From Halocaridina rubra (taxonomy: Eukaryota > Arthropoda > Malacostraca > Decapoda > Atyidae): a stretch of DNA of 64,000 nt. The DNA is taken from NCBI GenBank assembly GCA_037179515.1, contig JAXCGZ010009453.1, positions 62,001 through 126,000 of the forward strand. The letters are read 5' to 3'. Numbering within the stretch: position 1 is the first letter of the stretch; every line of letters begins with the position of its first letter. Both the position numbers and the translations under genes were made by a program. Shown here in pieces: positions 60,819 to 64,000 of the stretch. The notes beneath the pieces were generated by a model that was given only the letters and a program-made list of their open reading frames with translations, made no database searches and was not told where the DNA came from.

Positions 60819-62740
60819 TGTTGGAGGTTAGGATGGTAGAGTGTTGTTAAGATTCTGTTTTACTAAGGGGACTCATAGTACCGAGCTCGGTTAAGAGCTC
60901 ACAAACAGACAGGACAGATATTTGTACTTGAACACCCCATCTCTTTTACCATTAGTCGGTTAAATGAAACTCAGAATTCAACTTTCTTTTAATTTTGGAA
61001 ATGCAATGACATTAAAAGAATTGAATTAAATTTCTCAAATTGAATTTTATGAAATGCGGCCTCGAATCCCGGAGGTGGTGAGCCTGATTTCATTTCCCGG
61101 CACCACGGACGTATGCCAAGACTTTGGCCTCAACTAGACAATTTACTCTGTCATACGGGCAGAGTAGAATACAGGACACTGCAATTTCAGAAACAGAAAT
61201 GACACACTGTTTATAATGGGAAACTGAAAGCATGAGCACACATATAATGAGTTTCCAATGTCATTCTACTGGATGAAAATATATTGGTTATTCACAGCTA
61301 ACCAGAAATATTTATGCTACCATAATAGCATACAAAACCATTAATTCTTTACTGGTTTTAAAGGAAAACAATTTATTCACAATAAATGAAGAATAAGCAA
61401 GACAAATACAGTACTGTATGTAATCCTTAAATTGTGGGCAACCACAAAAGTTGCAATGCTTATTACTGATTTACAATTAATATGGTAAAACACTCTATTT
61501 AGGGTAAAAGAAGAATCTACGAGATAAATACAATATTCATTCACTTTTGGTTATCAAGAACTTTGCAATGAAAAAAAAGTGTGCAAAATCACCTTTTGAG
61601 GTATTTGCAACTTAAAACTCAAAATCCTTTATCCCTAACATTTAAAGAATTAGCAAGATAAATACAATATGCATTCATTAAATTGTGGTTAACAGGAAGT
61701 ATTTGCAAAGCCAACAGGGTAAACTTACCTTTTAATTATTTGCAGTTTATAGCATAAAACACTTTAGCTAAATGATTAATTATTTGCAATTTATATAGCA
61801 AATAGCCTTATTGACGAGTTTTTGACGTAAAACACTTTATTTACGATGATAGAAAGAGGTGAAATGAAATTAGAATTTATTAGGAAAAGATAACCAGTCT
61901 TCAGAGGATGAGATTTTCGTTTATCACATTCAGTGGAAAGAAACTTCTTAGCAATGTATATCAGCTGTAATTTCCAGATTAAAGAATCAACTTTGGCAAG
62001 TGAGCTTTCAGTTTGGTAATCTACAAAATTTCGTTTGTATGGGAATGGAATCTGAGAATAAAATTCGTATGATTTAGCCAGTAACGAATGTAACTAATTC
62101 TCGAAAAACCAATTTGCTTGACCCAGAACTTTACCATACACTATCCCTCACCTTGTTGTGCCAGATAAATTCCTGTGAAGATGCCACGTAAATAAGGATT
62201 GAAATAAACCTAGACTGCTCAGGCGAGATGTTGCCTCTTGGAAGTTTGGGCGCCAAGAGAGAGCGTCTCATTGTCCCTCATGGTGAGTTAATCTGTTGGA
62301 TACATTTCTAGAGCAGTAACTGGCTCTGATATCATTTAAGGACTATTTTAGTGGTGGTCCCTGGCAAGCAATTATAGCAGAGATGCAAGGGAGAGACAGT
62401 ATTTTTAGGTGCAACAAGTGGAAGCAAATAAAATAAAACGAGAATAATAATGAAAAGTTAGGTTACTGGTAAACAATCTCCAGAATGTTCTTGGCTCGTA
62501 GCAGATGGAAAATAGAAGCAGCCTTTATATCGGGACTATACTCCTACACGTACAAGAAGAGTAAATAAGGTATATTTAAAATTAGCTATAAGCTAAAATA
62601 TAAATTGCAGATAATCATAATCTGCAAAAGTCAAGAAGTGGGAATTATTTTTTTAGTTAGAAAATAACAGTTAAGTTACTAAATTAATTAATAAGGCATC
62701 TAACAGCCATTGGTGACTTTGAGCGAAACACTCTGTTACA
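60819..62740 (-). mobile_element. Gypsy M2 5' LTR
   Basis: 1,922 bp from TGTTGGAGGTT to CTCTGTTACA (inverse of the LTR ends). It contains the uninterrupted P1 target region near 61,545. Confidence 0.88.
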
Positions 62741-62745
62741 CTTAT
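62741..62745. other. Target-site duplication of gypsy M2 (right)
   Basis: CTTAT, the partner of 42,263-42,267. Confidence 0.85.
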
Positions 62746-63676
62746 GGTAGAGGTCGGCCTGAAAAATAGGAACTAGGTTCAGTGCACGACCCAGCAAGAT
62801 AGGGTACATAAGCCCAATCATTGCCACAGCTGGGGCTTTGCCCTTGTAATATTTGCAATCCAGGTTAATGATAAAGCGGCGTCGTATTTGGGGTGTTCCT
62901 TCAGCAACCCTCACACGAACGACTTTGCTGGTAAAATCTTCATCCCTGACGAATCTCTCATCAACAAGTATGCCATTGGCCCCTGTGTCAAGAGCTATCT
63001 CAGCTTCCACACCATTTATGGTTTCAAGGCATTTTGGGATCATTTCCAGATCATCATGTTCGATGAATTCCACATTGGCAAGTTTGTCTGGTGGTTCCTC
63101 GGCATTATCCTCTGTGGCCCTTTCTGGCCTTATTTCTACAGCATGGGCCAAGTGCATGGCTGGACAGCTATTCAGGCCGCCGCTGTGTGAGGGAGCGTGG
63201 TGGCTCTTAGAGTTTGGCTGAAAACCCTGGGAAGGTGGAGCAGAGTAATGGCCTTTGCCTCTGAACTGCTGAGGCTTAGGTCTTACCGGGTCATCCTTCT
63301 TGAGTGTGGGGGCATGGCCATAATAAGGCTTAGGAGTGTGAGGAGGATAAGCTGGACGATTGAAGTTCTGCAAGGGGCTCTTGTGCTTCCCGTTCCTGTA
63401 ATCTCCATTTCTGGATGAAGAACTGCTCTCTGGGATTCCCGCTCGCAGCCGAGCAAGCGCAAGCTCATGCTCACGTTGTGCTTGTGCCTCGTCACTTGCT
63501 CTCTTCTCCAGCTTATCTCGGCGTTCAACCATCTTCTCATGAGCCCATTCGAAGAGCTTCTGCCCTGGGGAAAGACTGTATCTCTCACCCCTAGCAATCA
63601 TTATGCCCAGGTAACGCTCCTCATCGAATGTTTCGATGGTTTTCATGTTTGTTCCCTGTGACTGCCTGGTTTCCAT
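62741..63676 (-). pseudogene. Gypsy copy O gag remnant and protease (capsid-less)
   Basis: Minus-strand frame from METRQSQGTNMKTIE: KLFEWAHEKMVERRDKLE, one EAQAQR unit, then directly the basic Pro-rich region (DYRNGKHKSPLQNFNRP), skipping the capsid-like domain, and the protease (ALDTGANGILVDERF). The real O sequence ends at ADLYHK (62,741), where M2 is inserted. O continues at 42,262 with DISCYNF. The capsid deletion junction near 63,400-63,415 matches that in P1. Confidence 0.88.
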
Positions 63677-64000
63677 GGTGGTTTCCTCAACAGTCAATAA
63701 CGAAGTGCCAAAACAACCACAAAAAAAAACAAATCTCTACAATAGTAGAAAAAAATTAAAGAACCACTCAACGCCAAGGAGAGAAAAAAATTCAACACCA
63801 AAGTTCAAACATATATGTAAACATGATCTCAAAACCTCACCATAAAAGTGACTCAAAATACAATCAAGTGCAACAGCAGCAAAATGTTGCAAAACAGTGA
63901 ATGAAACAATGGGAATTCAGGATGGCAGTCGTGCCTGCTTAACAGCAATATGCGGCAGTACCTGCAGTCATGGTGCAAATGAAAGGAATGAGCAACACAA
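63677..64000 (-). other. Gypsy copy O leader (runs off the window)
   Basis: Untranslated leader with at least one GGTACTGCC/GGCACGAC repeat unit near 63,920-63,970. The primer site and 5' LTR should lie just beyond position 64,000. Confidence 0.7.

Noticed and set aside
37357..62740. Tandem gypsy array made by LTR-LTR recombination, with elements sharing LTRs
   Set aside because: Exact 5-bp target duplications flank M2 (CTTAT) and P1 (TTGGT), and excision restores continuous O protein and M2 LTR. Nesting explains the layout better.

Overview
This is a eukaryotic window with no convincing host gene. Nearly all of it is transposable elements and microsatellites. The mix (pogo/Tigger, mariner-like, RTE, CR1/L2-like LINE, BEL/Pao, an unusual Ty3/gypsy lineage, very long TA, GA and ATT microsatellites) suggests an arthropod, most likely a decapod crustacean. 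That assignment is inference; nothing here proves the species.

Region 1 (1-18,917) is a Tigger cluster. After a head-to-head palindrome of mariner-like transposase fragments (1-669) come copies A (+), B (-), D1 (-), D2 (-) and G (+), interleaved with three copies of a ~1.1-1.2 kb foldback element that has a pogo-like left end (C, E1, E2). Eleven long (TA)n tracts punctuate this region, and almost every element end abuts one. G is the only copy with a nearly complete transposase (one frameshift, two nonsense codons); A, B, D1 and D2 are internal-deletion derivatives. A ~3.19 kb tandem duplication (about 5.1-8.28 kb repeated at about 8.28-11.47 kb) has both breakpoints inside (GA)n tracts of the foldback copies.

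Region 2 (18,918-37,356) is a nest. A degenerate RTE LINE (minus, 18,930-22,395) is followed by a BEL/Pao element on the minus strand (3' LTR 23,166-24,108, gag and 5' LTR remnant 36,069-37,356). A second RTE copy (plus) splits the BEL gag, and a CR1/L2-like LINE with an intact 1,301-codon ORF (minus, 30,055-34,968) splits that RTE.

Region 3 (37,357-64,000) is three nested copies of one Ty3/gypsy family. Outer copy O (minus) sits in the BEL 5' LTR. O is split by M2 (minus, 42,268-62,740, target duplication CTTAT). The 3' LTR of M2 is split by P1 (plus, 42,885-53,253, target duplication TTGGT). P1 has nearly identical LTRs, a tRNA-Lys primer site and one open frame of about 1,392 codons. Its pol order is protease, integrase, reverse transcriptase, RNase H: integrase precedes RT, as in Ty1/copia and the Gmr1-type gypsy elements. 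P1 and O lack the capsid-like part of gag that M2 keeps.

Nesting gives the relative order: BEL oldest, then RTE followed by CR1 on one side, and O, M2, P1 in succession on the other. No RNA gene, CRISPR array or operon was found. Two short splice-bounded open segments (17,869-18,176) are the only candidates for host coding sequence, and they are weak.
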